Source of the DNA: Coriobacteriaceae bacterium
GTDB lineage: Bacteria; Actinomycetota; Coriobacteriia; Coriobacteriales; Atopobiaceae
Reading direction: 5' to 3'
Length of the DNA: 64,000 bases
Assembly (NCBI GenBank): GCA_004557505.1
Contig: SFGZ01000004.1
Location: 124,001-188,000 of the forward strand
Below are positions 43,478-51,780 of the stretch, in pieces; positions within the stretch are counted from its first letter, which is position 1, and every line of letters starts with the position of its first letter. The notes beneath the pieces were generated by a model that saw only the letters and a list, made by a program, of their open reading frames with translations, made no database searches and was not told the origin of the DNA. The position numbers and the translations under genes were made by a program.

Positions 43478-43703
43478 GCTTCCTCCCAATTGGTTGGCAA
43501 TCGTGCCTCCCCATCTTAGACGCTCTCGCCGTGCTGTGGCGGCGGGGCCGGCGGCGCCATGCGCGGCCACCGAGGCGGCGGAGGGGGCGACGCCGATGCC
43601 GACGCCGACGGTGGCGGCCTGGCCCATAGCCTTCGCGAGGCCTCCACGCCATCCGGCTACAATGCACGCTTCTGCCATCGACGCACAAGGGAGGTTCCGG
43701 GCA

Positions 43704-44165
43704 ATGAAGGTCGCCATGAGAAGGCCCGTGCTCGCCGCCATCGTCTGCTTTGCCGTCGCGCTTGTTGTGAGCGCCGCGTTCATCGTCTGGCTCAACGCCG
43801 ACCTCGAGTCGAACATCGTCGTGGTTCTCTCCAGCCTTCAGCTGAGCTACCTCTACGTGATCTCTTCTGGCCTGGCCGCGTTCTCTGCGGGGGCGCTGGT
43901 CGCGCTCGCCGCCGCCTCTCTCGCGCACCTGCGCATGCCCAGCCTGCCGCGCGCGGCCTTTGCCGCCCTGGGCTGGCTCGCGCTGGGGCTCCTGCTCCTC
44001 GCGCCCGTCGCCGCGACGATGTTCACGAGCTCGTTTGCCACCGCGTTCGCGCTGGTGATATACGGGGCCGTGAAGGCCCCCGTGCTCTTTGCGGCCTTTG
44101 GCCTGCTTTTGGGCCTGGGCTTTGCCGAGAGACGCGACGATGATGGGCCCGCGCCCAAAGCGTAG
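43704..44165 (+). CDS. Small four-helix membrane protein
   Basis: A 153-residue integral membrane protein with four hydrophobic segments: VLAAIVCFAVALVVSAAFIV, YLYVISSGLAAFSAGALVAL, ALGWLALGLLLLAPVAATMF and VIYGAVKAPVLFAAFGLLLG. The C-terminal tail is short and charged. I do not recognise a family. The ATG at 43704 has GGGAGG upstream. It lies between two minus-strand dipeptidase genes and is convergent with the second one, 32 bases apart. Confidence 0.75.
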   Translation: MKVAMRRPVLAAIVCFAVALVVSAAFIVWLNADLESNIVVVLSSLQLSYLYVISSGLAAFSAGALVALAAASLAHLRMPSLPRAAFAALGWLALGLLLLAPVAATMFTSSFATAFALVIYGAVKAPVLFAAFGLLLGLGFAERRDDDGPAPKA

Positions 44166-44197
44166 AGGCGCAGGGGCCGCCCCTGCGCCCTGGAGCC

Positions 44198-45724
44198 CTA
44201 TGCGTCCGACCGCGCGAAGCGGTTCGCCATGTGCATGCTGCGTTCGTAGAGAACCCCGGCGAGAAGCTCGTCGGTCTTCTCGTGCGCGTAGTCGGCCATG
44301 TGCTGGTTGGCCGCCTCGAGGAGGCTCTGAGCCGCCTCGGCCCCAAGGCCCCGCTCGGCCACGAGCGCGTCGGTCGCCGCCAGCGCCCGCTCGCCCTCGG
44401 AGCCAAGGTCGAACTGGTAGGCCTCGATGGCGGGCGCGCACTCCGCGTAGTTGGCGTCGGCCATGGCGGCAATGAGGCGGTTTGCCCAGTAGAAGCTCTC
44501 GGTCGAGACGCGCTTGGGATCGGTCTGCCCGAGGTAGGCGGGCGTCTTGCGCACGCTGGCATAGAACGGCAGCAGCGCGTTGAACGGGTTGGAGCCAAAG
44601 GCCAGCCACTGCACGCAGCGCGTGGCCTCGGGGCCGTACGGGCGTGCCTGTAGCACGGAGAGCTGGCTGTTGCGGTTGATGCCGATGGGGCGGTAGTGCC
44701 CGCGCGTGGCCTCGGTGCCAAGGCTGCCGTACGGGTCAAAGACGGTCCCCTGGTAATGGAGCGAGAGGACGTACTTCACGTCCTCGATGGTCACCTTGCG
44801 CTCCGGGGTGCCTGCCCAGGGAAGGTCGTCCGACTCGGGGCCAAGCGGTGCCTCCGGGGAGCCCCAGCTCTGGGCGTGCGGGCTGAGGAAGCGCTGCATC
44901 GACCAGGCGCGCGGCGTGTTGTAGAGGTGATCCTCGTCGGAGTGGCTTCCAAAGGCGTCGCGCGGGTTGAAGACGCCCTCGCCGCCGCCCTCCGCGCGAA
45001 GCGTGAGGTCCAGGTGGTGGCTCGCCATCCACTGGGCAAGGTCCGGCGAGCACATGTGCCCGGCCTGCTCGCCCATGGCGTCCGCCAGGTCAAACGAGTC
45101 GATGCCAAGCTGGTTGGGCATCGTGACGTAGCAGTCGTCCGGCACGCGCTTGGCAATCCAGTGGTGGCCGCCCACGGTCTCCATCCACCAGATCTCGTCG
45201 ACGTCGGAGAGGGCGATGCCGTTCATCTCGTAGGTGCCGTAGCGCTCGAGCAGCTCGCCCAGGATGCGCACGCCGTCGCGTGCGGAGCGCGCGTAGGGCA
45301 GCACCAGCGTGACCATGTCCTCCTCGCCAATGCCGCCGGGCTGCTCGGGCTCATATCCGTCGCTGCCGGGGGTGCCCTTGGCCGGTCGGTAGACAACCAT
45401 GGGGTCTGCGCCCAGGACGCGCCCGTTCGAGGTGAGCGTTTCGGTGGCGCTCATGGCAACGCCCCGCGCCGAGAAGCCCGCCTCCTCCCAGAGGCCCTGG
45501 GAGAGGTCGGCGTTGGGGACGGCCGTGTAGCATACGCCGTCCGCAGCGGGCAGGGGTACCGTGAGGTGAGAGATCTTTGATGTGTAGCCGGTGCGTCTTT
45601 TGGGGTCCACCACGCAGAAGCGCTTGGGGTTGAACTCGCCGTTTGCGGAGTCTTCGTTTCTGGCGACGATGGTCGATCCGTCATAGCTGGCCTTCTTGCC
45701 AACCAGGATGGTGGTGCAGGACAT
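44198..45724 (-). CDS. pepD: C69-family (PepD-like) dipeptidase
   Basis: A 508-residue Ntn-hydrolase dipeptidase of peptidase family C69. The second residue is Cys (MSCTTILVGKKAS), the catalytic nucleophile, preceded only by the initiator Met. Family segments follow: STIVARNEDS, LPYARSARDGVRILGELLER, GIALSDVDEIWWMETVGGHHW, and DPYGSLGT near the middle. No signal peptide is present, so it acts in the cytoplasm on dipeptides. The ATG at 45724 has CCAAGGAGG upstream. The length is normal for the family (about 470-530). Confidence 0.95.
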   Translation of the reverse strand: MSCTTILVGKKASYDGSTIVARNEDSANGEFNPKRFCVVDPKRRTGYTSKISHLTVPLPAADGVCYTAVPNADLSQGLWEEAGFSARGVAMSATETLTSNGRVLGADPMVVYRPAKGTPGSDGYEPEQPGGIGEEDMVTLVLPYARSARDGVRILGELLERYGTYEMNGIALSDVDEIWWMETVGGHHWIAKRVPDDCYVTMPNQLGIDSFDLADAMGEQAGHMCSPDLAQWMASHHLDLTLRAEGGGEGVFNPRDAFGSHSDEDHLYNTPRAWSMQRFLSPHAQSWGSPEAPLGPESDDLPWAGTPERKVTIEDVKYVLSLHYQGTVFDPYGSLGTEATRGHYRPIGINRNSQLSVLQARPYGPEATRCVQWLAFGSNPFNALLPFYASVRKTPAYLGQTDPKRVSTESFYWANRLIAAMADANYAECAPAIEAYQFDLGSEGERALAATDALVAERGLGAEAAQSLLEAANQHMADYAHEKTDELLAGVLYERSMHMANRFARSDA

Positions 45725-46593
45725 GGTGCCTCCTTGGTTCGGTGTGGTGCCGGCAGCATCTGCCGACGCGCTCTCACATGCCATAGTATGCCTTCCGCGC
45801 ACGCGCCCGCAGGCTGTGCGAGGGCCTGCGGGGATGCGCCCGGTGCCCCTCTCCGCAAGGATGGCGGCGAGGGGCACCCCCATGCCCGCAGGCGGCGGCG
45901 CGTGCGGCCCATCGCCGACGCCCGCATTGGATTGGGTGGGGCACCCGGTTCGCCCGGTGCGTGCCATGGCCGGGCGACTGTCATGACGGGCTGGTCCCCA
46001 TTCGAATTTCATATGGCGTCTGACCAGCGTAAACGTCACGACCGAGAAAAAAGTCGAGATTTCGCAAAATTCTCGCCCACAAAGAGTTAACTATGGTGTA
46101 CTCTTTTCCTAGAGTTAATCGCTGAGCTAACACCTGCAACACCGACTGCAGTGCAGGGGCATGAGCCGTTGACTCCCGCCGAAGTGCCCGGACCCTCTCC
46201 CCGGACCAATCGGCACATACAAGCGCCGCCGACGTTCCCCTTTCTTGCGTCGGCGGCGCATTGTCATTGGCGCCCGCCCTTTCTGCCGGGAGGGCCGGGC
46301 GCGCATCGCTGAGCCCACAGCTCGCGCCCGCGTCGCCTGGGTTGCCGCCCGCCCGCAGGCCCCGCGCCGCCCCGTCGACCATCGCCCGAGCCGCCCCGCT
46401 CCGCGCCCGCAGGCTTCGCGCCGCATGTATTTTCTCCGTATCGACAATCTCGGCATGGCCTTGGAGGGGCGAGGGTATACTCCTAAAAGTAAGCACGGGT
46501 AAACTTAAGTCACGCGCAACCTCCGCTCACGAGGCACCAGGGCATCCAACCCGGCGTCCCGCGCGCGGGAAACCACAAGAAAGGTGGCACATC
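45725..46593. other. Long intergenic region upstream of enolase
   Basis: No gene is supported in ~870 bases. An AT-richer block near 46010-46125 carries the inverted repeat AAAGAGT/ACTCTTT (46081-46106), followed by AGAGTTAATC and GAGCTAACAC, perhaps a regulatory region. A GGGTATACT -10-like box lies at 46473-46481, ~113 bases before eno. A 16-base word with CCCGCAGGC-CGCGCCGC occurs twice between about 46349 and 46425. Confidence 0.5.
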
Positions 46594-47889
46594 ATGAGCG
46601 CAATCGAGAAGGTCCACGCACGCGAGGTCCTCGACTCCCGCGGCAATCCTACGGTCGAGGCGGAGGTCACGCTCGCCGACGGCAGCCTGGGCAGGGCGAT
46701 CGTCCCCTCCGGCGCTTCTACCGGCGAGTTCGAGGCCGCCGAGCTCCGTGACGGCGACGAGGCCCGCTACCAGGGCAAGGGCGTCGAGAAGGCCGTCTCC
46801 CACGTGAACGGCGAGGCCCGAGAGGCCGTCCTGGGCATGGACGCCCGCAACCAGCGTGCCGTCGACGCGGCCCTCATCGCCGCCGACGGCACCCCCAACA
46901 AGGGCAAGCTGGGCGCCAACGCCATCCTCGGCGTGAGCCTGGCGACCGCCCGTGCGGCAGCGGCGTCGGCGGGGCTCCCCCTCTATGCCTACCTCGGCGG
47001 GCCCAACGCCCACACGCTGCCCACGCCGATGATGAACATCCTGAACGGCGGCGTCCATGCCGACAACAACGTGGACTTCCAGGAGTTCATGATCGTGCCT
47101 GTGGGTGCGCCCGACTTCCGCACCGCGCTGCGCTGGTCGGCCGAGGTCTACCACACCCTGAAGGGCGTGCTCAAGGAGGCCGGCCTCTCGACCGGCGTGG
47201 GCGACGAGGGTGGCTTTGCCCCCGACCTCAAGACCAACGCGGAGCCCTTCGAATACCTCATGAAGGCCGTCGAGAAGGCCGGCTTCAAGCCCGGGGACGA
47301 TTTCGTCTTCGCGATGGACCCGGCCACGAGCGAGCTCTATGACGCCGCGGCCGGCACCTACGCCCTCAAGGGCGAGGGCCGCACCCTCACGAGCGCGCAG
47401 ATGGTCGACTACTGGGACAAGCTCGCCTCGTCCTACCCCATCATCTCCATCGAGGATGGCCTGGCGGAGGAGGACTGGGACGGCTGGCGCCAGCTCACGG
47501 CGCGCCTTGGGTCGCGCGTGCAGCTGGTGGGCGACGACCTCTTTGTCACCAACACCGCCCGCCTGCGCCGCGGCATCGAGCTCGGCGCGGCAAACGCGCT
47601 GCTCGTGAAGGTCAACCAGATTGGCACCCTCACCGAGACGCTCGAGGCCATGCAGACCGCGCAGCGCGCCCGCTATGCCACGATCGTCTCGCACCGTTCG
47701 GGCGAGACCGAGGACACCACCATCGCCGACCTGGCCGTTGCCACCAACGCAGGCCAGATCAAGACCGGTGCGCCCGCCCGTTCGGACCGCGTGGCCAAGT
47801 ACAACCGGCTGCTCCGCATCGAGGAGGAGCTGGGCGACGCCGCCAAGTACGCCGGTCGCTCCGCGTTCTACAACATCGCGCAGGCATAG
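46594..47889 (+). CDS. eno: Enolase (phosphopyruvate hydratase)
   Basis: A 431-residue enolase converting 2-phosphoglycerate to PEP in glycolysis. Motifs present are HAREVLDSRGNPTVEAEV at the N-terminus, the flexible catalytic loop PSGASTGEFEA, the substrate-loop NGGVHADNNVDFQEFMIVP, and the metal/catalytic residues in FAMDPATSE, SIEDGLAEEDWDGW, VGDDLFVTN and SHRSGETEDTTIADLAV. These are all standard, so the enzyme should be active. The ATG at 46594 has AAGAAAGGTGG upstream. The DUF3793 gene begins 11 bases after the stop, so read-through is likely. Confidence 0.98.
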   Translation: MSAIEKVHAREVLDSRGNPTVEAEVTLADGSLGRAIVPSGASTGEFEAAELRDGDEARYQGKGVEKAVSHVNGEAREAVLGMDARNQRAVDAALIAADGTPNKGKLGANAILGVSLATARAAAASAGLPLYAYLGGPNAHTLPTPMMNILNGGVHADNNVDFQEFMIVPVGAPDFRTALRWSAEVYHTLKGVLKEAGLSTGVGDEGGFAPDLKTNAEPFEYLMKAVEKAGFKPGDDFVFAMDPATSELYDAAAGTYALKGEGRTLTSAQMVDYWDKLASSYPIISIEDGLAEEDWDGWRQLTARLGSRVQLVGDDLFVTNTARLRRGIELGAANALLVKVNQIGTLTETLEAMQTAQRARYATIVSHRSGETEDTTIADLAVATNAGQIKTGAPARSDRVAKYNRLLRIEEELGDAAKYAGRSAFYNIAQA

Positions 47890-47900
47890 GGGGTCGGCGC

Positions 47901-48566
47901 GTGGGGCAGGGTATGGAGGTGTTCCTCGGCGATCCGTCCGAGGCACGTACCCTCGAGGATGGCGTGGAGGCCGAGTTCCTCCATTGCCTGGTGCTTCAGG
48001 CGGGCCTTGTCATCTCTGGCGACAAGCCCTGCGCCGTCTTCGGCTTCACCCCGCGTGCTACGGCGGGCAGCCGGACGGCCTCCCTGCCCGCCGTAGCGAG
48101 CTGCGCAAACCACGTGGTTGCGGTCTACGAGGATAAGGCGTCCGGCTACGGGGTGTCTCTGGCCGTGCTTGCCCGCAGGTCGTGTGGGCCCATGGTGATG
48201 GCATGGCGCCCGGAACTCGTCTCGTCCGTGCTTGCGGATGACGAGTCCCGGGCGCTTCTCGCCTCCGCTGACATCGACGTGGGGAGCGCCGACGATGCCA
48301 TGCGCTGCATGGCGCGCCGCCTGCGATCCTATTTTCGCGGGCATGCGCCCTTTCCCCACGAGCTTGGCGTGCTTCTCGGCTATCCGGTCCGCGACGTGCG
48401 CGGCTTCATGCGCGACGGCGGGCGGGGCGCCGTCGCGTGCGGGCGCTGGAAGGTCTACGGTGACCCGGCGGCCGCCGAGCGACGCTTCGCCGAGCTGGCA
48501 CGGCGCGAGTCCGCGCTGCGCGAGCGCTTCTGTGCGGGGTGCCCGGTGGGCGCTCTCATCGCATGA
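47901..48566 (+). CDS. DUF3793 family protein
   Basis: A 221-residue protein of the DUF3793 family, common in gut anaerobes. The conserved C-terminal signature is FPHELGVLLGYPVRDVRGFM followed by CGRWKVYGDPAAAERRF, with a final Cys cluster (RFCAGC). The function is unknown. Members often sit beside flavodoxin or iron-related genes, as here, which hints at a redox or iron link. GTG 47901 is chosen for the GGGGG tract 7 bases upstream; ATG 47913 is possible. It is probably transcribed with eno and the flavodoxin. Confidence 0.85.
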   Translation: MGQGMEVFLGDPSEARTLEDGVEAEFLHCLVLQAGLVISGDKPCAVFGFTPRATAGSRTASLPAVASCANHVVAVYEDKASGYGVSLAVLARRSCGPMVMAWRPELVSSVLADDESRALLASADIDVGSADDAMRCMARRLRSYFRGHAPFPHELGVLLGYPVRDVRGFMRDGGRGAVACGRWKVYGDPAAAERRFAELARRESALRERFCAGCPVGALIA

Positions 48567-48676
48567 GGGGGCGACGCCGGCGCGTTTACGGCACCCGGGC
48601 CTGGCCTTTGCCCCTCATCGCGTCTCGTCTCGTCTATTGGCGTCCGCCGGAAGGCGGGCTGTAGTGAGGAGTTGGT

Positions 48677-49078
48677 ATGAGCAAGGTGGCTGTTGTGTAC
48701 TGGACCATGGGGGGCAACACCGAGGCCATGGCACAGGCCGTGGCCAAGGGCGCGGGCACCGAGGCCGTGGAGTGCTCGGACTTCTCGGCCGATCAGGTTG
48801 CGGGCCTTGATGCGCTTGCGTTCGGGTGCCCGGCGATGGGCTCCGAGGAGCTTGACCCGGATCTCGAGGAGCTGTTCAATTCCTGCGTGCCCGAGCTGGG
48901 GGAGCGGCCCGTCGTGCTCTTTGGGTCGTATGACTGGGGCGACGGCGAGTGGATGCGCGCCTGGGAGCAGTCGGCCAAGGATGCCGGCGTGAACGTGATC
49001 GACACTTACATCGCGCACCTCGAGCCGGACGATGACGCGCTGACGGCCTGCGCGGCGCTGGGGGCCAAGCTGGCGTGA
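48677..49078 (+). CDS. Short-chain flavodoxin
   Basis: A 133-residue flavodoxin carrying non-covalent FMN. The phosphate loop is YWTMGGNTEAMA at residues 8-19, where Met replaces the first Gly seen in typical T-G-T-G-N-T loops. The flavin-binding 60s and 90s loops appear as GCPAMGSEEL and GSYDWGDGEWM. It is an electron carrier replacing ferredoxin when iron is short (family knowledge). The ATG at 48677 has GAGGAG upstream. It ends at a palindromic repeat. Confidence 0.93.
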   Translation: MSKVAVVYWTMGGNTEAMAQAVAKGAGTEAVECSDFSADQVAGLDALAFGCPAMGSEELDPDLEELFNSCVPELGERPVVLFGSYDWGDGEWMRAWEQSAKDAGVNVIDTYIAHLEPDDDALTACAALGAKLA

Positions 49079-49103
49079 GGGCAAGGGGCGGCCCCCTTGC
49101 CTC
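49077..49103. repeat. Short palindromic repeat, GAGACAAGGG family, copy 3
   Basis: GAGGGCAAGGGG and CCCCTTGCCTC arms surround a short loop, beginning at the flavodoxin stop codon. It is a plausible terminator for eno-DUF3793-flavodoxin. Confidence 0.7.
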
Positions 49104-49151
49104 ATCGGTGGCATCGCGGCATGTCGCGGAACGGAACAGTTGGGTCGGCGT

Positions 49152-49178
49152 GAGACAAGGGGAAACTCCCCTTGTCTC
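49152..49178. repeat. Short palindromic repeat, GAGACAAGGG family, copy 4
   Basis: The perfect 11-bp arms GAGACAAGGGG and CCCCTTGTCTC surround AAACT. The palindrome ends on the stop codon of the convergent CDF gene, so it probably terminates that transcript. Copy 3 lies 50 bases to the left for the opposite strand. Confidence 0.85.
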
Positions 49179-50329
49179 TAGTCCGTGATGTCGCTGTCGA
49201 GCGTGGCGCGCACGGCGTAGTCGGGGAAGGCCTCCTCGACCTCGCGTACGATCTGCTGGTACTCGCCCTCGCGGTCTGCCGCCTCGAAGGCGATGATCAC
49301 GTCGAACTCAAGCAGGCGGCGCGCCTCGTTCACGTGAAAGCCGTGGAACTGCAGCACGTGGTCGTGGGCAACCGCGATGCGCCTCACGCGCTCGCGCATG
49401 TCGCTGACGTCCTCGCCGGTGTTTCTCGAGTAGATGCCTACGGCGGCGAGGACGACCTGGCCGTCCGTGTGCGTAAAGACGCGCTCGGCCACGCGCCGCG
49501 AGAGCTCGTCAATCTCCTCGGCCGAGGTGGTGTCGGCGACTTCCACGTGGACTGAGCCAACCCTGCATTCGGGGCCATAGCTGTTGAGGAACAGGTCGTA
49601 GACGCCCAGGACGCCGTCCTCCTCGGCCACGATGCCCTTGACCCTCTCGGCAAGCTTCGGGCTCACGCGCTCTCCCAGGATCTGGCTGAGCGTCCGCCAG
49701 AGCATCCCGAGGCCGGCCTTCACGATGAACGCAGAGATCGCGGTGCCCACCCACGCCTCGAGCGAGAGGCCCCATATCAGGTAGATCACGGCGGCGCCCA
49801 GCGTGGACGCCGAGAGCACGGCGTCAGAGAGCGCGTCCTGGCCCGAGGCCACAAGCGAGTCGGCGTTCACGCGCTTGCCAACGGACTGCACGTGTCGGCC
49901 GAGAAGCACCTTGGCCACGACGCCTGCGGCAACAACCGCAAGCGCGGCGGCGGAGTAGTCCGGCACCTCGGGCGAGATGATCTTCCGCACCGACTCCACG
50001 CCCGAGGTGATGCCGGCGTAGAGCACTATCACCGAGATGACCATGGCCGTGAGGTACTCGATGCGCCCGTAGCCCATGGGGTGGCGCTTGTCCGGCGCGC
50101 GCCCGGCGAGCTTGGTGCCCACGATCGTGATGACGGAGGAGAGGGCGTCGGAGAGGTTGTTCACGGCGTCGAGGGTGATGGCGATGGAGTTTGAGACCAC
50201 GCCCACCACGGCCTTGAGCGCGGCGAGCAGCACGTTGGCGACGATGCCGAGGGAGCTGGTGCGGACGATGGTCCGCTCGCGCCTGGTGGTGGGGATGGGC
50301 GCGGATGCCTGACCCTGCTCGATGTCCAT
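49178..50329 (-). CDS. Cation diffusion facilitator (CDF) metal exporter
   Basis: A 383-residue CDF-family divalent metal/H+ antiporter. Six membrane helices occupy about residues 20-215. Site-A-type residues are in NSIAITLDAVNNLSDA and ASGQDALSDAVLS, and the inter-helix motif is HPMGYGRIEYL. The soluble C-terminal domain is long and includes HDHVLQFHGFHVNE, with metal-binding His. The substrate may be Zn2+, Fe2+ or Mn2+; the D/N-D set does not settle it. The ATG at 50329 has AAGGAAT upstream. The stop overlaps a palindromic repeat. Confidence 0.92.
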   Translation of the reverse strand: MDIEQGQASAPIPTTRRERTIVRTSSLGIVANVLLAALKAVVGVVSNSIAITLDAVNNLSDALSSVITIVGTKLAGRAPDKRHPMGYGRIEYLTAMVISVIVLYAGITSGVESVRKIISPEVPDYSAAALAVVAAGVVAKVLLGRHVQSVGKRVNADSLVASGQDALSDAVLSASTLGAAVIYLIWGLSLEAWVGTAISAFIVKAGLGMLWRTLSQILGERVSPKLAERVKGIVAEEDGVLGVYDLFLNSYGPECRVGSVHVEVADTTSAEEIDELSRRVAERVFTHTDGQVVLAAVGIYSRNTGEDVSDMRERVRRIAVAHDHVLQFHGFHVNEARRLLEFDVIIAFEAADREGEYQQIVREVEEAFPDYAVRATLDSDITD

Positions 50330-50361
50330 TGCTTGTCGATTCCTTCTGTCTGCGTGCATGC

Positions 50362-50386
50362 GAGACAAGGGAACCTCCCCTTCCTC
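50362..50386. repeat. Short palindromic repeat, GAGACAAGGG family, copy 5
   Basis: GAGACAAGGG and an imperfect partner, CCCCTTCCTC, end within the stop codon of the OhrR-like gene. The position fits a terminator for the gpx operon on the minus strand. Confidence 0.65.
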
Positions 50387-50822
50387 ACATGCTGGCGAGT
50401 ACCTTGGCCAGGAGTCGCCTGAGCTCTGCGGCCTCGCTTGCCGAGAGGCGCACGTGGCAGGCCATCGCCAGCGGCACCGAGGCCGCGCGGTCGCGAAGGG
50501 CGCGTCCCTCGGGCGTGAGGCGGACTTCCAACACGCGGGCGTCGGCGGCGCTTCTCTCGCGCGTAACGTAGCCGCGCTCCTCGAGCTTTTTCAGGACCGG
50601 CGTGAGCGTGCCCGAGTCAAGGTAGAGCCGCTCGCCAAGATGGCTCGCCGTGGCCGTGTCCTCCTCCCAGAGGACCATCATGCAGAGGTACTGCGTGTAG
50701 GTGAGGCCGAGAGGCCCAAGGAGCGGCTGGTAGCTGCGGATGACCTCCTTGGAGCAGGCGTAGAGCGGGAAGCACAGCTGGTTGTCGAGGCGCAGGAGCT
50801 CGGCAGGGGAGGCCCCCTCCAT
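50385..50822 (-). CDS. OhrR-like MarR-family regulator
   Basis: A ~145-residue MarR-type regulator closest to the OhrR branch. RLDNQLCFPLYACSKEVIRS contains the Cys that senses organic hydroperoxides in OhrR, followed by LGLTYTQYLCMMVLWEEDTA and the wing with RSAADARVLEVRLTPEG. It lies directly after glutathione peroxidase on the same strand, so it probably controls peroxide-stress genes including itself. ATG 50822 with GGGAGG upstream gives an OhrR-like N-terminus; a GTG at 50873, overlapping the gpx stop, would add 17 residues. Confidence 0.88.
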   Translation of the reverse strand: MEGASPAELLRLDNQLCFPLYACSKEVIRSYQPLLGPLGLTYTQYLCMMVLWEEDTATASHLGERLYLDSGTLTPVLKKLEERGYVTRERSAADARVLEVRLTPEGRALRDRAASVPLAMACHVRLSASEAAELRRLLAKVLASM

Positions 50823-50872
50823 GCCAAAGGGGGCCTCCCGTGGCGACGCCTGCGGCGATGCCGTGGCTGCCA

Positions 50873-51433
50873 CTAGAGCTGTGCCTCAATCGCGCGCTCG
50901 ACCTCGGCCATGTCGGCAGTGGGCTCGAAGCGGGCCACGAGGCGGCCGTCGCGGCCGATGAGGAACTTGGTGAAGTTCCACATGATGTAGGCCTTGTCGC
51001 CGAACTTCTTGTTGTTGGCCTTTGCGAACTTGTTGAGTGCCGCGGCCTTGATGCCGCCGCCAAAGCCCTGGAAGGGGCGCTCGGTGGCAAGCGCGGCGAA
51101 GAGGGGGTCGGCGGTGTCGCCGTTCACGTCGAGCTTCTTGAAGCGAGGGAACTCGGTGTTGAACTTGAGCGAGCAGAACTGGTTGATCTCGTTGTCGGAC
51201 TCGGGCGCCTGGCCGGCAAACTGGTTGCAGGGGAAGTCCAGGATCTCGAGGCCCTGGTCACGGTGGGCGGCATAGATGCGCTCGAGGTCCTCGTACTGGG
51301 GCGTGAAGCCGCAGCCGGTCGCCGTGTTCACGACGAGCAGGACCTTGCCGGCGTAGTCGCTTAGGGGAACGGCGCTGTCGTCCTGCGCGGTGACAGAGAA
51401 GTCAAGGTAGTTGGTGGTGTTCTCGGATGCCAT
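50873..51433 (-). CDS. Glutathione peroxidase-family thiol peroxidase (BtuE-like)
   Basis: A 186-residue peroxidase of the glutathione peroxidase family. The catalytic residue is Cys, not selenocysteine, in NTATGCGFTPQYEDL; DFPCNQFAGQAPESDNEI supplies the Gln and the putative resolving Cys, and IMWNFTKFLIGRDG contains the catalytic Trp and Asn. Bacterial enzymes of this type usually use thioredoxin. It reduces organic peroxides, in line with the OhrR-like regulator encoded behind it. The ATG at 51433 has GGAGGAGGGAG upstream. Confidence 0.94.
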   Translation of the reverse strand: MASENTTNYLDFSVTAQDDSAVPLSDYAGKVLLVVNTATGCGFTPQYEDLERIYAAHRDQGLEILDFPCNQFAGQAPESDNEINQFCSLKFNTEFPRFKKLDVNGDTADPLFAALATERPFQGFGGGIKAAALNKFAKANNKKFGDKAYIMWNFTKFLIGRDGRLVARFEPTADMAEVERAIEAQL

Positions 51434-51516
51434 GATGGCTCCCTCCTCCGGGCGTTGCCCGGTGTGATTGGTGACGGCTTTAGTATGGCGCGCCGCATGT
51501 GCTCGGGCGAGCAAAT

Positions 51517-51536
51517 AAATTGAGCACAACCAATTT
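51517..51536. promoter_or_regulatory. Candidate OhrR-type operator upstream of gpx
   Basis: AAATTG and CAATTT form a perfect inverted repeat around 8 bases, and a CAATTG follows at 51541. The AATTG-rich palindromes resemble the TACAATT-type sites of OhrR (recalled consensus). The site is ~85 bases before the gpx start codon, in a locally AT-rich promoter region. Confidence 0.5.
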
Positions 51537-51625
51537 TACACAATTGATTGCATGCGGCCTTGGGGTTGTGAGGCCAGGCGATTCCGGAGATGGCCCGCCC
51601 CACATTTTTCGGATGCATAACGGGG

Positions 51626-51721
51626 CCTAAGCGTCGAAAACCCGCGTCTTGGCAATCACTTCGAATTTCCCGGACGTTTAGGCGGGTCTAAACGTCCGGG
51701 AAATCCCTAAACGTCGAAATC
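51626..51721. repeat. 17-bp perfect hairpin flanked by CTAARCGTC repeats
   Basis: ATTTCCCGGACGTTTAG (51665-51681) and its exact reverse complement (51688-51704) flank GCGGGT. Related words CTAAGCGTCGAAAA (near 51628) and CTAAACGTCGAAAT (near 51707) flank the hairpin as direct copies. The cluster lies in the 347-base gap between the aminopeptidase end and the gpx promoter, where no gene is seen. It may terminate the aminopeptidase transcript or bind a protein. Confidence 0.7.
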
Positions 51722-51780
51722 CGGCGGCAAGGTGCTCTGGGCTTTGGACCGGGCGCGTCCCGGGCAGGCGGGCGCGGGGG

